A stretch of DNA of 59,763 nt from Sphingomonas sp. (GCA_013816595.1 JACDEB010000004.1:1-59763), one strand, 5' to 3'. Positions 1-9,600 are shown, counted from the stretch's first letter. Notes: generated by a model from the sequence alone, not told the origin. Program-made: numbers and translations.

Positions 1-265
1 GGGCGCCCCCGGCGCGCGCCGCAGTAAAGGTGTCGACGAGCTGGTTCGCCTTGATCCCGGCAACCGGGATGGCGAGGCCGGCCGGCCCGACCTCCACCCC
101 CTCGGCGATCGCCACCGGCCCCGACCCCGCCCGATCGACGGTGGCAATATCCCCGGACGAAGTTACTCGCCCGTTGGCGGCGGGGCCGGGAACATTACCG
201 TAGAACCAGATCCAGAACAGGCTGGCGAGGATCGCGCCGATGGCGAAGGTCAGTACAGATCGCAT
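1..265 (-). CDS. M23-family peptidase-like envelope protein, N-terminal fragment
   Basis: Reading down from an ATG at 263-265, the first 88 residues are visible before the window edge cuts the gene. It begins MRSVLTFAIGAILASLFWIW, a signal anchor or signal peptide. Later the stretch IPVAGIKANQLVDTFTAARA resembles the region just before the metallopeptidase domain in sphingomonad M23 (LytM-type) peptidoglycan endopeptidases. The zinc ligands would lie beyond the edge, so the family call is inference. It follows the L,D-transpeptidase gene by 9 nt on the same strand, so the two cell-wall genes probably share a transcript. Confidence 0.6.
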   Translation of the reverse strand, partial: MRSVLTFAIGAILASLFWIWFYGNVPGPAANGRVTSSGDIATVDRAGSGPVAIAEGVEVGPAGLAIPVAGIKANQLVDTFTAARAGGA

Positions 266-274
266 GGACTCCGT

Positions 275-1366
275 TTAAGCGACAAATTTGGCTTTGAAAC
301 CCGGTTTCATGATTTGCGACAGTCGAAGCACGTCCCAATTGGTCAACCGCAGACAGCCGTGGCTCTCGGTCCGCGCGATCGTCTGTGGCTCGCCGGTGCC
401 GTGGATACCGTAATGTTCCTTGGTCAAATCGAGCCAGGCGAGGCCGACTGGCCCATTGGGCCCCGGCGCAAGCTTCTGCTCGGCCTTGTCGTCGGCGACA
501 TCCCAAAACAGGTCGGGCTGGTAATTGAACGGCGGAAGGAAGCTGAACACCGGCACCTTCCAGTCGCCCAGCGGCAGCGGATCATGGCTCGAACCAGTGG
601 TGACTGGGAATTGAGCGACCAGCTGTTGGTCCGCGTCGAGCACCTTGAGCAACCCTTCGCGCTTGCTGACCATGATGTGATCACCCTTGATGTCGCCAGC
701 CGATACGTTGAGCAGCGCCATCCATTTGGCGGCGTCATCCTTGCCCCGGGCATCATAGCTGGCCGAAGCCGGAACGACGTTGGGAAGGCGCAATGTCTGG
801 CCAGCCCCGATCAGCGCGTCCGGACCATTGAGCGCGACGACCGTCGCCGGGGTGGTGTGAAATTCCTCGGCCAATTTCTCGAGCATGTTGCGATAGCCCA
901 TGAATTTGAGCTTGGCCTGGTCTTCGGCCTTCTTTGGGAACGGGTAAACGAACGGTCCCGCAACCTGATCGGGAGTGAGCTTGACCATGATCGTCGACGG
1001 GCGGTTCTGCTGGAGCAGCGCGACCTTGGTTGAGTTGTCCAGTTTGCCGGTCGCGGTCATTCCGCGCGACGTCTGAAAACCCTTGACCGCATTGTCGAGG
1101 CTCTTGCCCTTCTTGCCGTCGATCACGCCCGGCGAAAAGCCGGCGGCGTCGAGCAGGACTTGGGCGTGGAAGGCGGTGCCGTCGATCGGCGATCCCTTGG
1201 TTCCCGGCGCGGCCCAGCTTTTGACGCTGGACGGATTGGCGGCGGTCGATTTGCCGGCGGTAGAACCAGCAGTCGGCGGCGCTGGGCTCTTGACCGGGGT
1301 CTGGGCGACCGCGGCGGTCGCGGCAACGAGGACCAGCGCACTGGTCAGGCGCAGGAATTTACGCAA
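275..1366 (-). CDS. L,D-transpeptidase (YkuD family) with peptidoglycan-binding domain
   Basis: A 363-residue secreted enzyme predicted to form or exchange 3-3 cross-links in periplasmic peptidoglycan. The N-terminus MRKFLRLTSALVLVAATAAVAQ is a signal peptide. A PG_binding_1-like repeat covers about residues 65-115 (LLDAAGFSPGVIDGKKG). A LysM-like segment near 165-195 (TPATVVALNGPDALIGAGQ) follows. The C-terminal YkuD domain carries the catalytic HGTGEP...SHGCLRL motif with the active Cys. The start is ATG at 1364-1366. It is followed 9 nt later by the M23-like gene, and preceded 74 nt away by a small secreted protein and thiE. Family assignment is firm from the SHGC motif; the physiological substrate is inferred. 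Confidence 0.92.
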   Translation of the reverse strand: MRKFLRLTSALVLVAATAAVAQTPVKSPAPPTAGSTAGKSTAANPSSVKSWAAPGTKGSPIDGTAFHAQVLLDAAGFSPGVIDGKKGKSLDNAVKGFQTSRGMTATGKLDNSTKVALLQQNRPSTIMVKLTPDQVAGPFVYPFPKKAEDQAKLKFMGYRNMLEKLAEEFHTTPATVVALNGPDALIGAGQTLRLPNVVPASASYDARGKDDAAKWMALLNVSAGDIKGDHIMVSKREGLLKVLDADQQLVAQFPVTTGSSHDPLPLGDWKVPVFSFLPPFNYQPDLFWDVADDKAEQKLAPGPNGPVGLAWLDLTKEHYGIHGTGEPQTIARTESHGCLRLTNWDVLRLSQIMKPGFKAKFVA

Positions 1367-1440
1367 CGTTATTCTCCCTCAACTTGGAATGTGTTCGAGG
1401 GTGGAACGATGGAGAGCTGAAACGTTTCCCCGACGGCCGC

Positions 1441-1857
1441 TTATTCCGGCGGCAGGTCGTCGACCAAGCGGATCCGAACCTTCCACTCGCCCATGTCCAA
1501 TTCGGGTTTCGAGACAAACATGATGAGGTCGTCGTCGATCGTGAAGCCGGTCTCGCCTTTCTTTCCGGCGACCGCCTCAACCCCGGGAATGGCAAGCGCG
1601 CAATGCTCCGCTTGGCCGCTCTGCGCCTCCGCTACCGCCAAGGCGTCGCTGGGGAAGGACCAGGAGCAGCGGAATTCCTGCTTGCGCAATGCGCAGGCTC
1701 CGGCTTCGAACTTGCGCGTCTGCAAGGACTGGAAATCGGTCCGCGCCTGATGGACCAGGGCAGTCAGCGATGCACAATTGGGATCAACCGCGGCGAGCGC
1801 CGGGCTTGCTGAAGCGAGCAACGTGGAAGCGATCAAGGCGAGGCTGGAGTTGGTCAT
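1441..1857 (-). CDS. small secreted protein of unknown function
   Basis: A 138-residue product starting at ATG 1855-1857, 17 nt after the thiE stop. The reading frame continues upstream into thiE, but a typical signal peptide begins exactly at this ATG (MTNSSLALIASTLLASASPA), which fixes the start. The mature part has several cysteines (DPNCASL, GACALRKQEFRCSW, EHCALAI), consistent with disulfides in the periplasm. The C-terminus ends MGEWKVRIRLVDDLPPE. I do not recognise a domain. Its position between thiE and L,D-transpeptidase suggests co-transcription with thiE rather than a shared function. Confidence 0.75.
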   Translation of the reverse strand: MTNSSLALIASTLLASASPALAAVDPNCASLTALVHQARTDFQSLQTRKFEAGACALRKQEFRCSWSFPSDALAVAEAQSGQAEHCALAIPGVEAVAGKKGETGFTIDDDLIMFVSKPELDMGEWKVRIRLVDDLPPE

Positions 1858-1874
1858 TTCCAATGCTGCCACGA

Positions 1875-2546
1875 TCAATCGCTGTTTGCCAAGACCCCGG
1901 CGAAGGCGGCGACCGCTTGTGCGGTGTCGTCGGCGCCCCACACCGCTTGGCAAACCGCAAGGAAATCGGCCCCCGCTGCGACCAGAGGTGCGGCATTGGC
2001 AGGAGTGATCCCGCCGATTGCGACGCACGGCAATTCGAACACCGACGACCACCAGCTGAGGATCACCGGCGCCGGCCGGTAATGCGACGGTTTGGTCGTG
2101 GTCGGATAGAATGCGCCAAAGGCGACGTAATCGGCCCCCTCTTCGCCCGCTTCCATCGCCAGATGGCGGCTGTCGTGGCACGTCCGCCCAATCTGGACAT
2201 CCGGACCCAGAAGCGCGCGCGCTTCGCGAATGTTACCATCGGACTGGCCCAGGTGGAGGCCATCGGCGCCAAGCCGCTTGGCCAGCGCCATGCTGTCGTT
2301 GACGATGAACGCGACGTCATGGTCGGCGCAGACCCGTTGCAGCGGTTCGGCCAGCCGAGCGAGTTCATGCTCGGCGACATCCTTGACCCTAAGCTGGAAT
2401 GCGGTCGCGATCCCCGGCTCAAGTGAAGCGCAGAGGCGGTCGGGAAAGTCGCCGCCAACCTCCTGCGGGCTGATCAGATAGAGGTCGCAGCGCTCGGCGC
2501 GGCGCGGCGGGAACACTGCAGGATCGAGGAATTCGTCGTCGTTCAT
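1875..2546 (-). CDS. thiE: thiamine phosphate synthase
   Basis: A 223-residue cytoplasmic TIM-barrel enzyme that joins HMP pyrophosphate and thiazole phosphate to give thiamine phosphate. Recognised from QLRVKD near residue 51, the NDSMALAKRLGADGLHLGQ segment near 103-121, GRTCHDSRHL, the phosphate-binding loop GADYVAFGAFYPTTTKP, and IGGITPANAAPLVAAGADFLAV at the C-terminus. It uses ATG at 2544-2546. The variant GRTCHDS, where many ThiE proteins have G-S-H, is conservative. No TPP riboswitch is evident in the 34 nt separating it from the divergent lipoprotein gene. A TenI-like role cannot be excluded because no other thi gene is present here. Confidence 0.88.
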   Translation of the reverse strand: MNDDEFLDPAVFPPRRAERCDLYLISPQEVGGDFPDRLCASLEPGIATAFQLRVKDVAEHELARLAEPLQRVCADHDVAFIVNDSMALAKRLGADGLHLGQSDGNIREARALLGPDVQIGRTCHDSRHLAMEAGEEGADYVAFGAFYPTTTKPSHYRPAPVILSWWSSVFELPCVAIGGITPANAAPLVAAGADFLAVCQAVWGADDTAQAVAAFAGVLANSD

Positions 2547-2580
2547 GGCCTGCTCATTAGCCTGATGGCTGAATGGCGCA

Positions 2581-2994
2581 ATGAAAGCACTGCTATCCCT
2601 TGCATCGATCGGGCTGCTGAGCGGCTGCGCTTCCGTCCCTTATGGTCCGCCCCCGCCGCCGCTTATGGTTGGAATGCCTGTGATGAACGCCACCGCGGTC
2701 GCGACCATCGGCTTTGGCGGACGCGCCGCGATCAATGGCGTCCGGATCGTTCCGCGACGCGTGATCGAGGACAGCCGCTGCCCCGCCAATGTGCAATGCG
2801 TCTGGGCTGGCCGACTGATCCTCGAGGCGCAAATTGGAACGCCCGGCCAGCCTGACAGCGTTCGCCAACTAACCCTTGGCCAACCGCTGCCGTTGCCGGG
2901 CGGAACCCTGACCCTGGTCGCAGTCATGCCCCCCAGGCTCGCCAGCGGCGGCCCGGCGCCGAGCAGCTTCACCTTCGAATGGCACGGCCTTTAG
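2581..2994 (+). CDS. putative lipoprotein, conserved hypothetical
   Basis: A 137-residue protein with a lipoprotein signal (MKALLSLASIGLLSGCAS; lipobox LSGC, Cys 16), so it is probably lipid-anchored in the envelope. After a proline-rich linker (YGPPPPPLM) it has a beta-rich region containing EDSRCPANVQCVWAGRLIL, a Cys-rich motif seen in small uncharacterised secreted proteins. The C-terminus is PSSFTFEWHGL. It is transcribed divergently from thiE and convergently with the aldolase gene, whose stop is only 7 nt away. No enzymatic function can be assigned. Confidence 0.8.
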   Translation: MKALLSLASIGLLSGCASVPYGPPPPPLMVGMPVMNATAVATIGFGGRAAINGVRIVPRRVIEDSRCPANVQCVWAGRLILEAQIGTPGQPDSVRQLTLGQPLPLPGGTLTLVAVMPPRLASGGPAPSSFTFEWHGL

Positions 2995-3001
2995 GCCAGA
3001 C

Positions 3002-3901
3002 TCAGGCGTCGGCCTTTTCGACCGAGGCTTCGTAAATCCTGTCGATCGAGCGGCCCAATGTGGCGTTGAATTCGGCATCGCTCATGTCGTGGCGCAGGCC
3101 TTCGAGCAGAGCGCGGCTGAAGCTTGCGATAACGCCGTCGTTCTTGGCCAGCTCGGCGCACGCCTCGTCGCGGCTGAAGCCGCCCGACAAAGCGACGACC
3201 TTGAGCACGCGCGGATGATCGACCAGCGGCTTGAACAGATTGGGCTTCACCGGCAGCGAAAGCTTGAGCATCACCTGGCGATCCTCGGGCAGCGCATCCA
3301 GCGCCCGAAGCAATTCCGCGAGCAGGATTTCGTCCGACTGGGCGCGGTCTGCGCTTTTGATCGACACTTCGGGCTCGACGATCGGCATCAGCCCGGCTGC
3401 GATGATCTGGCTGGCGACCGCGAACTGCTGTTCAACAATGGCAGCGATTCCGGCCCGGTTCGCGCGGTCGATGACCGAGCGCATCTTGGTCCCGAACACC
3501 CCCTTGGCGACCGCGCGCTCAAGCAAAGCGCCCAGCCCCGGATTGGGTTTCATCAGCTTGGCCCCGTCGGCTTCGTCCTCGAGGCCCTTGTCGACTTTGA
3601 GGAAGGGAACCACGCCCCGCGCCCACAGGGCCTCCGGCACCGGCCTTCCGTCGGCAGCGCCATCCATAGTCATTTCGAACAGGATCGCACCGAGCACCTT
3701 GGCGCCGGTGAAGGCGGGCGAAGTGATGATCCGGACGCGCATCTGGTGAACCAGCGCGAACATCTCGTCATCATTGGCCCATTCATCGCCGGTGTAGCCA
3801 AAGGCCTTGAGCGCGCCGGGGGTCGATCCGCCCGATTGGTCGAGCGCGGCGATGAAGCCGTTTCCCTGGCGAACCTTGTCGTACATTTCCGAATTCGGCA
3901 T
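3002..3901 (-). CDS. fba: class I fructose-bisphosphate aldolase
   Basis: A 299-residue metal-independent (Schiff-base) aldolase that cleaves fructose 1,6-bisphosphate to DHAP and glyceraldehyde 3-phosphate. The N-terminus MPNSEMYDKVRQGNGFIAAL followed by DQSGGSTPGALKAFG is typical of the bacterial class I family of about 295 residues. Further family segments are VPFLKVDKGLEDE, IVEPEVSIKSADR and VVALSGGFSRDEACAELA. It lies beside pgk, gap and tkt, all on the minus strand, separated from them by the plus-strand TlpA-like gene, so it is a neighbour of the lower-glycolysis operon rather than a member of it. Start ATG at 3899-3901. Confidence 0.93.
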   Translation of the reverse strand: MPNSEMYDKVRQGNGFIAALDQSGGSTPGALKAFGYTGDEWANDDEMFALVHQMRVRIITSPAFTGAKVLGAILFEMTMDGAADGRPVPEALWARGVVPFLKVDKGLEDEADGAKLMKPNPGLGALLERAVAKGVFGTKMRSVIDRANRAGIAAIVEQQFAVASQIIAAGLMPIVEPEVSIKSADRAQSDEILLAELLRALDALPEDRQVMLKLSLPVKPNLFKPLVDHPRVLKVVALSGGFSRDEACAELAKNDGVIASFSRALLEGLRHDMSDAEFNATLGRSIDRIYEASVEKADA

Positions 3902-4030
3902 TGATCCACCCCTGTGTCCTGGCTTTCGTCAGCCCATCGCGCAGCCCATAATGACGCCTGAACCATAGAACAATGGCTTGACGGGCCCGTCGCCAGTGAC
4001 CACCATTCCCGCTTGCGGAGGAGCACTAAC

Positions 4031-4540
4031 TTGCGGACCTTGTTGCGTTTTTTATCGGCACTGACCTTGGTCGCGCTTGCTGCTCCGGCGACTGGGAAGA
4101 ACTTCAAGGTCGGCCAGCCGGTCCCCGATTTCGAACTGGTCATGCTCGATGGTTCAAAAGTTCATTCCAAGGACTTGCGCGGCCAAGTCGTGGTGTTGAA
4201 TTTCTGGGCGACATGGTGTGGGCCGTGCCGGACCGAGCTCCCGTTCCTGGACAATTATTATCGGGCGGCACAGAAACGCGGCTGGCCGCTGCAAATCTAC
4301 GCGGTGGCGACCGAAGACAGCCTGCCGCTCAACAAGCTCAAGCCGCTGTTCGCGGCGATGGCGATCCCGTCTGCGCGCCGGATCAGCGGCGGCGGCTTCG
4401 ACAATTTCGATGCGCTTCCGACCAATTACGTCATCGATCGCTCAGGGGTACTGCGCTACGCCAAATCGGGTGCGCTCGACATCGACGACGCCAACCGCAT
4501 CCTCGTGCCCTTGATGCAGGAACCGGCGCCGGCCCAGTAA
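4031..4540 (+). CDS. TlpA-family thiol-disulfide oxidoreductase
   Basis: A 169-residue exported thioredoxin-fold protein. The signal peptide is MRTLLRFLSALTLVALAAPA, followed by the AhpC-TSA/Redoxin-like domain with FWATWCGPCRTELPF, where the CGPC pair is the redox-active site. The C-terminal part contains ALPTNYVIDRSGVLRY with the cis-proline segment LPTNY. I chose the TTG at 4031 because an ideal GGAGGAG (4017-4023) lies 7 nt upstream. An in-frame TTG at 4013 overlaps that site and would add six residues. It probably reduces periplasmic disulfides or aids cytochrome c maturation; the partner is unknown. It converges with pgk, stops 15 nt apart. Confidence 0.87.
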   Translation: MRTLLRFLSALTLVALAAPATGKNFKVGQPVPDFELVMLDGSKVHSKDLRGQVVVLNFWATWCGPCRTELPFLDNYYRAAQKRGWPLQIYAVATEDSLPLNKLKPLFAAMAIPSARRISGGGFDNFDALPTNYVIDRSGVLRYAKSGALDIDDANRILVPLMQEPAPAQ

Positions 4541-4555
4541 CTCCGGGCGACGGAG

Positions 4556-5767
4556 TCAGGCCGCGCGTTCGAGCGCCGCGACTCCGGGGAGCGTCCGGCC
4601 TTCCATCCATTCCAGAAAAGCGCCGCCAGCAGTCGAGACGAAGGTGAATTCCGCGGCGACGCCGGCATGATTGAGCGCTGCTACCGTATCGCCTCCGCCA
4701 GCGACCGAAACTAGCGACCCCTGTCTAGTCAACGCGGCGGCGGTTCGGGCCAGGGCCACCGTGGCCTCATCGAACGGTTTCGTTTCGAACGCTCCGAGCG
4801 GCCCATTCCACACCAACGTCCGGCAATTCTTGAGCACGTCGCCGAGGGCCTCGACCGCTGCCGGACCGATATCGAGGATCATCTCGTCGGCCGCGACTTC
4901 GTGGACGTTGCACACGCGCAGGCTCGGCGGATTGGGCGCGAATTCCTTTGCAACGACCACGTCATAGGGCAGATGGATGGTGCAATTGGCGGCTTCGGCG
5001 CGTTCGAAAATGCTCTCCGCTTCGCCCAGCAAGTCTTTCTCGCACAGGGACTTTCCGACGTTGATGCCGCGCGCGGCAAGGAACGTATTGGCCATTCCGC
5101 CACCGATGATCAGATGATCGACCTTGGTCACCAGGTGACCGAGCACGGCCAGCTTCGATGACACTTTCGCACCGCCGACCACCGCCGCGACCGGCCGATC
5201 GGGATCGCCGAGCGCGCGCTGCAGGGCGATCAATTCGGCCGCCATCGCCCGCCCGGCGAAGCTCGGCAGAAGATGCGCGATACCGTCGGTTGATGCATGC
5301 GCGCGGTGAGCGGCGGAGAAAGCGTCGTTGACGAAGAGATCGCCGAGCCCCGCCATGCCCTTCGCCAACTCGGGATCGTTGAGTTCCTCGCCTGAGTGAA
5401 AGCGCGTATTTTCCAGAATACCGATCGAGCCCGCGGTCATGGTCTCGATTGCCCGCGCCGCTTCCGGCCCCTGACAATCCTCGATGAAGCGCACCGAGCG
5501 CCCGGTGAGTTCGGTCAGCGGCTTGACCAGCAAAGCGGTCGACATGTCGGGGCGGACGCGCCCCTTGGGCCGGCCGAAATGGGACAGCAGAAGCACGATC
5601 GCGCCTTTGTCGGCGAGCTCGGCGATGGTCGGCACCGCGGCGCGCAGCCTGGTGTCGTCGCTGATCGCGCCATCGACCATCGGCACGTTAAGATCGACCC
5701 GCACCAGGACGCGCTTTCCGGTCAGATCGTCGGGGAGGTCGTCGAGGGTTTTGAAATCATTGGTCAA
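4556..5767 (-). CDS. pgk: phosphoglycerate kinase
   Basis: A 403-residue cytoplasmic glycolytic enzyme transferring phosphate from 1,3-bisphosphoglycerate to ADP. Diagnostic segments are [14 protein letters not shown] near residue 18, [35 protein letters not shown], the hinge and nucleotide part [30 protein letters not shown] and the C-terminal [16 protein letters not shown]. The length matches the usual 390-410. The start is ATG at 5765-5767, 49 nt after the gap stop. It is the last gene of a tkt-gap-pgk operon on the minus strand. Confidence 0.97.
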   Translation of the reverse strand: MTNDFKTLDDLPDDLTGKRVLVRVDLNVPMVDGAISDDTRLRAAVPTIAELADKGAIVLLLSHFGRPKGRVRPDMSTALLVKPLTELTGRSVRFIEDCQGPEAARAIETMTAGSIGILENTRFHSGEELNDPELAKGMAGLGDLFVNDAFSAAHRAHASTDGIAHLLPSFAGRAMAAELIALQRALGDPDRPVAAVVGGAKVSSKLAVLGHLVTKVDHLIIGGGMANTFLAARGINVGKSLCEKDLLGEAESIFERAEAANCTIHLPYDVVVAKEFAPNPPSLRVCNVHEVAADEMILDIGPAAVEALGDVLKNCRTLVWNGPLGAFETKPFDEATVALARTAAALTRQGSLVSVAGGGDTVAALNHAGVAAEFTFVSTAGGAFLEWMEGRTLPGVAALERAA

Positions 5768-5816
5768 GATCTAAACATCCGTTCGTCCTGAGCGAGCGCA
5801 AGGATGGCGGCTAACT

Positions 5817-6824
5817 CTAGCCGAGTTTGCTCATCGCCTCGGCGGTGTCGACCATCCGGTTCGAAAAGCCCCATTCATTGTCGTACCAGCTCAGAACACG
5901 AACCAATTTGCCTTCGAGTACCGCGGTTTCGAGGCTGTCAACGGTCGAGCTTGCCGGGCTGCCGTTGAAGTCGATCGATACCAACGGCTCGTCGGTATAG
6001 GCGAGGATGCCTTTGAGCGGGCCCTTTTCCGACGCCGTCTTGAGCAATGCATTGACTTCCTCGACGCTGGTGTCGCGACCGGGCGTGAAGGTGAGGTCAA
6101 TCAGGCTGACGTTGGGCGTCGGTACGCGCACCGCCGAACCGTCGAGCTTCCCCTTCAGTTCGGGCAGCACCTCGCCGACGGCGCGGGCGGCGCCGGTGGT
6201 GGTCGGGATGATATTCATCGCCGCGCCGCGGGCGCGGCGCATGTCGCCGTGGATCTGATCGAGGATCTTCTGGTCATTGGTATAGGCATGGATGGTGGTC
6301 ATCAGCCCACGCTCGATGCCAATCGCATCGTTAAGCACCTTGGCTACCGGCGCCAGGCAATTGGTGGTGCAACTGGCGTTGCTGACGATGCGGTGGTCGG
6401 CGGTCAATTTGTGGTGATTGACGCCATAAACGACTGTCAGGTCCGCGCCTTTGGCCGGGGCCGAGATCAGGACTCGTTTGGCGCCGGCATCGAGGTGCTT
6501 CTGGCCGCCTTCCTTGTCGGTGAAGAAGCCGGTGCATTCGAGCGCGATGTCGACGCCCATGGCCTTGTGCGGAAGCTTGGCGGGATCGCGTTCGGCGGTG
6601 ACCTTGATGCGCTTGCCATCGACGATCATCACGTCGCCATCGGCGCTGACGTCGCCGGGCCAGGCGCCGTGGACGCTGTCGCGCTTGAACAGCATGGCGT
6701 TGGATTTGGCGTCGGCGAGGTCATTGATCGCAACCAGCTCAAGCCCATGATCGTCGCGGCTAAGGATCGCCCGAGCGACCAGGCGGCCGATCCGGCCAAA
6801 GCCGTTGATTGCAACTCTCGTCAT
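5817..6824 (-). CDS. gap: glyceraldehyde-3-phosphate dehydrogenase, type I
   Basis: A 335-residue NAD(P)-dependent enzyme. The Rossmann motif [15 protein letters not shown] is at the N-terminus, the catalytic cysteine is in [12 protein letters not shown] near residue 150, the substrate loop is [20 protein letters not shown], and the C-terminal helix is [14 protein letters not shown]. The ATG at 6822-6824 overlaps the tkt stop as ATGA, so translation is probably coupled to transketolase. The next gene in the operon is pgk. Confidence 0.97.
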   Translation of the reverse strand: MTRVAINGFGRIGRLVARAILSRDDHGLELVAINDLADAKSNAMLFKRDSVHGAWPGDVSADGDVMIVDGKRIKVTAERDPAKLPHKAMGVDIALECTGFFTDKEGGQKHLDAGAKRVLISAPAKGADLTVVYGVNHHKLTADHRIVSNASCTTNCLAPVAKVLNDAIGIERGLMTTIHAYTNDQKILDQIHGDMRRARGAAMNIIPTTTGAARAVGEVLPELKGKLDGSAVRVPTPNVSLIDLTFTPGRDTSVEEVNALLKTASEKGPLKGILAYTDEPLVSIDFNGSPASSTVDSLETAVLEGKLVRVLSWYDNEWGFSNRMVDTAEAMSKLG

Positions 6825-8809
6825 TTAATCTTCCTCTGTTTCATCTGCTCGGCCACCCGCTCGGCGATCTTGTCGGGGGTGATGCCGAAAAATTCATAAG
6901 CATCGGCCGCTGGGGCCGAGACGCCGAAGCGATCGATCCCGATGCGCAGTCCATGAAGCCCGGTGTAGCGTTCCCAGCCGATCGTCGCTCCGGCCTCGAC
7001 CGACACGCGCAGGATTTCGCGGTTCGAAACGTCGGGCAGGATGTCGTCGCGATAGGAATCATCCTGGGCGTCGAACAATTCGGTGCATGGCATCGACACC
7101 ACATCGACCCCGATCCCCTGCCCTTCGAGTTTCTCAGCGGCGGCGACCGCGATTTCGACTTCGGACCCGGTGGCGATGATGATCACCTTGCGCGCCTTGG
7201 CCGCGGCCTTGATGCGATAGGCGCCGCGGGCGCACAGATTTTCCTTTTCGGCCTTGGTTCGGAGCGCGGACAGATTCTGCCGGCTGAGCGCGAGCACGCT
7301 CGGCTTGTTCGCGCCAAGCGCAAGCGCCCAGCATTCGGCGGTCTCGACCGCATCGGCGGGTCGGAACGTCAGCAGTCCGGGCATCGCCCTCAGGCTCTGC
7401 AAATGCTCGATCGGCTGGTGCGTCGGTCCATCTTCGCCGAGACCGATCGAATCGTGGGTCATCACATAAATCACCCGCACCTGCTGCAGCGCCGACAGGC
7501 GGATCGCGGGGCGAGCATAATCGGTGAACACCAGGAACGTCCCGCCATAGGGGATCACCCCGCCGTGGAGCGCCAGGCCGTTCATCGCCGCGGCCATTCC
7601 GAACTCGCGGATTCCGTAGTGGATGTAGCGGCCGCCGTAATTGTCGGCGGTGAGCAATTCCATGCCCTTGGTCAGGGTGTTATTCGATGGCGTGAGATCG
7701 GCCGAGCCGCCGATCGTCGCCGAGATCGCGGCATTGATCTTCTCAAGCGCCATTTCCGACGCCTTGCGGGTGGCAACCTTGAGCTTTGAGGAGACCAGCT
7801 CCGCGATCAGCGGCTTAAGCCATTTGTCGCTCGCTTTGCCTTCGGTCTGGCCGAGAAACTCGCCCTTTGAGTCGCTGGCTTCAAGGCGGCGGTGCCATTC
7901 GGCGCGAGCAACCCGGCCGCGCTCGCCGGCCTTGCGCCAGGCCGAACGAATGTCGTCGGGAATCTGAAATGGCGGAGAGTCCCAGCCCAGGGTCGTTCGC
8001 GCCTTGACGATTGCATCGGCGCCGAGCGGCGAGCCGTGGGTCCCGGCGGTGCCTTGTTTGTCGGGTGCGCCATAGCCGATGATCGTCTTGCAGCGGATCA
8101 GTGACGGCCGAGCGCGTCCGCTCGACTCCTCGATTGCACGGTTGACGGCATCGGCATCGAGCCCGTCGCACTCAATCGTATGCCAGCCCGACGCTGCAAA
8201 ACGCGCCATGACATCTTCATTGCGCGAGAGCTCGGTCGATCCGTCGATGGTGATTCGATTGTCGTCCCACAACACGATCAGCCGGCCGAGTTTGAGGTGC
8301 CCGGCAAGCCCGACCGCTTCATGGTTGATGCCTTCCATCAGGCAGCCGTCGCCAGCGACGACGAACGTCCGATGATCGACCAGGTCATTGCCGTAGCGGG
8401 CATTGAGATGGCGTTCGGCGATCGCCATTCCGACTGCCATCGCCAGGCCCTGGCCAAGCGGTCCGGTGGTCGCTTCAATCCCCGGCATCTCGAAATTTTC
8501 CGGGTGCCCGGCGCAGACGCTTCCGAGCTGGCGGAAATTCTCGATGTCCTTGATCGTGGGTTGTTCGTAGCCGGTCAGATAGAGCAAGGCGTAGAGCAGC
8601 ATCGAGCCGTGCCCCGCGGACAGCACGAAGCGGTCGCGGTCGGGCCAGTGCGGATCCGACGGATCGAACTTCAGATGGCGGGTGAAAAGGGCGGTGGCGG
8701 CATCCGCCATGCCCATCGGCATTCCCGGGTGGCCGCTGTTCGCAGCCTCCACCGCATCCATCGCAAGGGCGCGAATGGCGTTGGCTAGACGGCGTTGTGT
8801 CGGCTGCAT
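6821..8809 (-). CDS. tkt: transketolase
   Basis: A 662-residue thiamine diphosphate enzyme moving two-carbon units in the pentose phosphate pathway. The open frame extends further upstream, but the family N-terminus starts at the ATG 8807-8809 ([20 protein letters not shown]) and the resulting length fits transketolases. Motifs: [19 protein letters not shown] near residue 22, the ThDP-binding [18 protein letters not shown], and [17 protein letters not shown] plus [19 protein letters not shown] in the pyrimidine-binding domain. It heads a minus-strand operon tkt-gap-pgk, with an ATGA overlap into gap. It is divergent from the small coiled-coil/zapA pair across about 134 nt. Confidence 0.96.
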   Translation of the reverse strand: MQPTQRRLANAIRALAMDAVEAANSGHPGMPMGMADAATALFTRHLKFDPSDPHWPDRDRFVLSAGHGSMLLYALLYLTGYEQPTIKDIENFRQLGSVCAGHPENFEMPGIEATTGPLGQGLAMAVGMAIAERHLNARYGNDLVDHRTFVVAGDGCLMEGINHEAVGLAGHLKLGRLIVLWDDNRITIDGSTELSRNEDVMARFAASGWHTIECDGLDADAVNRAIEESSGRARPSLIRCKTIIGYGAPDKQGTAGTHGSPLGADAIVKARTTLGWDSPPFQIPDDIRSAWRKAGERGRVARAEWHRRLEASDSKGEFLGQTEGKASDKWLKPLIAELVSSKLKVATRKASEMALEKINAAISATIGGSADLTPSNNTLTKGMELLTADNYGGRYIHYGIREFGMAAAMNGLALHGGVIPYGGTFLVFTDYARPAIRLSALQQVRVIYVMTHDSIGLGEDGPTHQPIEHLQSLRAMPGLLTFRPADAVETAECWALALGANKPSVLALSRQNLSALRTKAEKENLCARGAYRIKAAAKARKVIIIATGSEVEIAVAAAEKLEGQGIGVDVVSMPCTELFDAQDDSYRDDILPDVSNREILRVSVEAGATIGWERYTGLHGLRIGIDRFGVSAPAADAYEFFGITPDKIAERVAEQMKQRKIK

Positions 8810-8943
8810 AAGCTCCCGGTGCGGGCTGAGGTCGATCCGGGACAGCCGGACCGTTCGGCGCCCCCTTTGGTGGTTACGCGATGAAGCGTCAACACCATGC
8901 TCATCTTGCCCGGACCAGCCTTTGTGCGTAGGCGTTTCCAACA

Positions 8944-9117
8944 ATGAGCGAAGACAGTCTGGAACGCGCGCTCGAACGCGCCGAATTTGCAGTGAAACGG
9001 ATCGAACGCTCGCTTGGCCAGCGGTCACCGGCTGGCGGCCGCGACGAAGAGCTGCGCTCAAAAGTCCGCGACGCCGTCGCCGAACTCGACCAATTGATTC
9101 GCGAGGCAGCAGTCTGA
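8944..9117 (+). CDS. 57-residue coiled-coil protein upstream of zapA
   Basis: A short ORF starting at ATG 8944-8946 whose TGA (9115-9117) shares one base with the zapA ATG. The product starts MSEDSLERALERAEFAVKRI and ends VAELDQLIREAAV. It is rich in Glu, Arg, Leu and Ala with heptad-like spacing, so it is probably a short helical or coiled-coil protein. The tight overlap with zapA implies translational coupling and perhaps a role at the division ring. Small coiled-coil genes next to zapA occur in other alphaproteobacteria, but I cannot name this family. Confidence 0.7.
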   Translation: MSEDSLERALERAEFAVKRIERSLGQRSPAGGRDEELRSKVRDAVAELDQLIREAAV

Positions 9118-9443
9118 TGGCCGCGCTGATCGACCTCAACATCGCTGGCCGGGTATATCCCGTTGCGTGCCGTGAAGGCAAAGAGGAGAATCTGCAGGCG
9201 GCAGCGCGGCTGGTCGATTCCAAATGCCGCGAGGCGATTGCCGGACTCGGCACCTTGTCCGAGTCGCGCCAGTTCATGTTCGCGGCGCTGCTATTGGCCG
9301 ACCAGCTGATCGAAAAAAATCCCGCTGCGGCTCAGCCGGCCCCGGTCGAACCCGACACTCGGTTGGTCGAACGCGCCGAAGCGTTGGCGCTAAGCCTCGA
9401 ATCGCTGGCGGCAACGCTTGAGGGTGAAGCGATCAACGCCTAG
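9117..9443 (+). CDS. zapA: cell division protein ZapA
   Basis: A 108-residue cytoplasmic protein that promotes FtsZ protofilament bundling at the Z-ring. It starts MAALIDLNIAGRVYPVACRE, the typical ZapA N-terminus (short beta strands, then GKEENLQAAARLVDSK). The C-terminal half is a long helix (VERAEALALSLESLAATLEG). The frame is open far upstream, but the start is fixed at ATG 9117 by the overlap with the preceding stop and by homology. It is followed immediately by 6S RNA and 5-formyl-THF cyclo-ligase, the standard alphaproteobacterial order. Confidence 0.9.
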   Translation: MAALIDLNIAGRVYPVACREGKEENLQAAARLVDSKCREAIAGLGTLSESRQFMFAALLLADQLIEKNPAAAQPAPVEPDTRLVERAEALALSLESLAATLEGEAINA

Positions 9444-9449
9444 ATAGGG

Positions 9450-9600
9450 ATCGACGGGTACTGCCCGGTACGAAGCCACGAAAATCCCTGAGGCGATTAA
9501 ATATCCTAGGGAGCTGTCCCTGGTTGGACCCTGGTCTGGCACACACGGCGCCCACCTGACGTTTGTGGCGTCAGAGGATTTCCGGCAAACGGCCACGGTG
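9450..9600 (+). ncRNA. ssrS: 6S RNA
   Basis: The stretch between zapA and the 5-formyl-THF cyclo-ligase gene matches alphaproteobacterial 6S RNA in position and sequence. It contains GAAGCCACGAAAATCCCTG (about 9471-9490), the CCCTGG and CACCTGACG segments, and GAGGATTTCCGGCAAAC near the 3' end. The AAATCC and GGATTT segments can pair to form the closing stem around a large bubble. 6S RNA binds the sigma70 holoenzyme and down-tunes transcription in stationary phase. The ends are approximate; the 3' end probably overlaps the start region of fau. Confidence 0.82.

Noticed and set aside
2547-2580. TPP riboswitch before thiE
   Set aside because: The divergent gap is only 34 nt and lacks the conserved CTGAGA and related thi-box segments.
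5775-5815. Partial palindrome-like sequence CGTCCTGAGCGAGCGCAAGG between gap and pgk
   Set aside because: It resembles one half of an intergenic repeat, but no second arm is present, so I did not call it a repeat.
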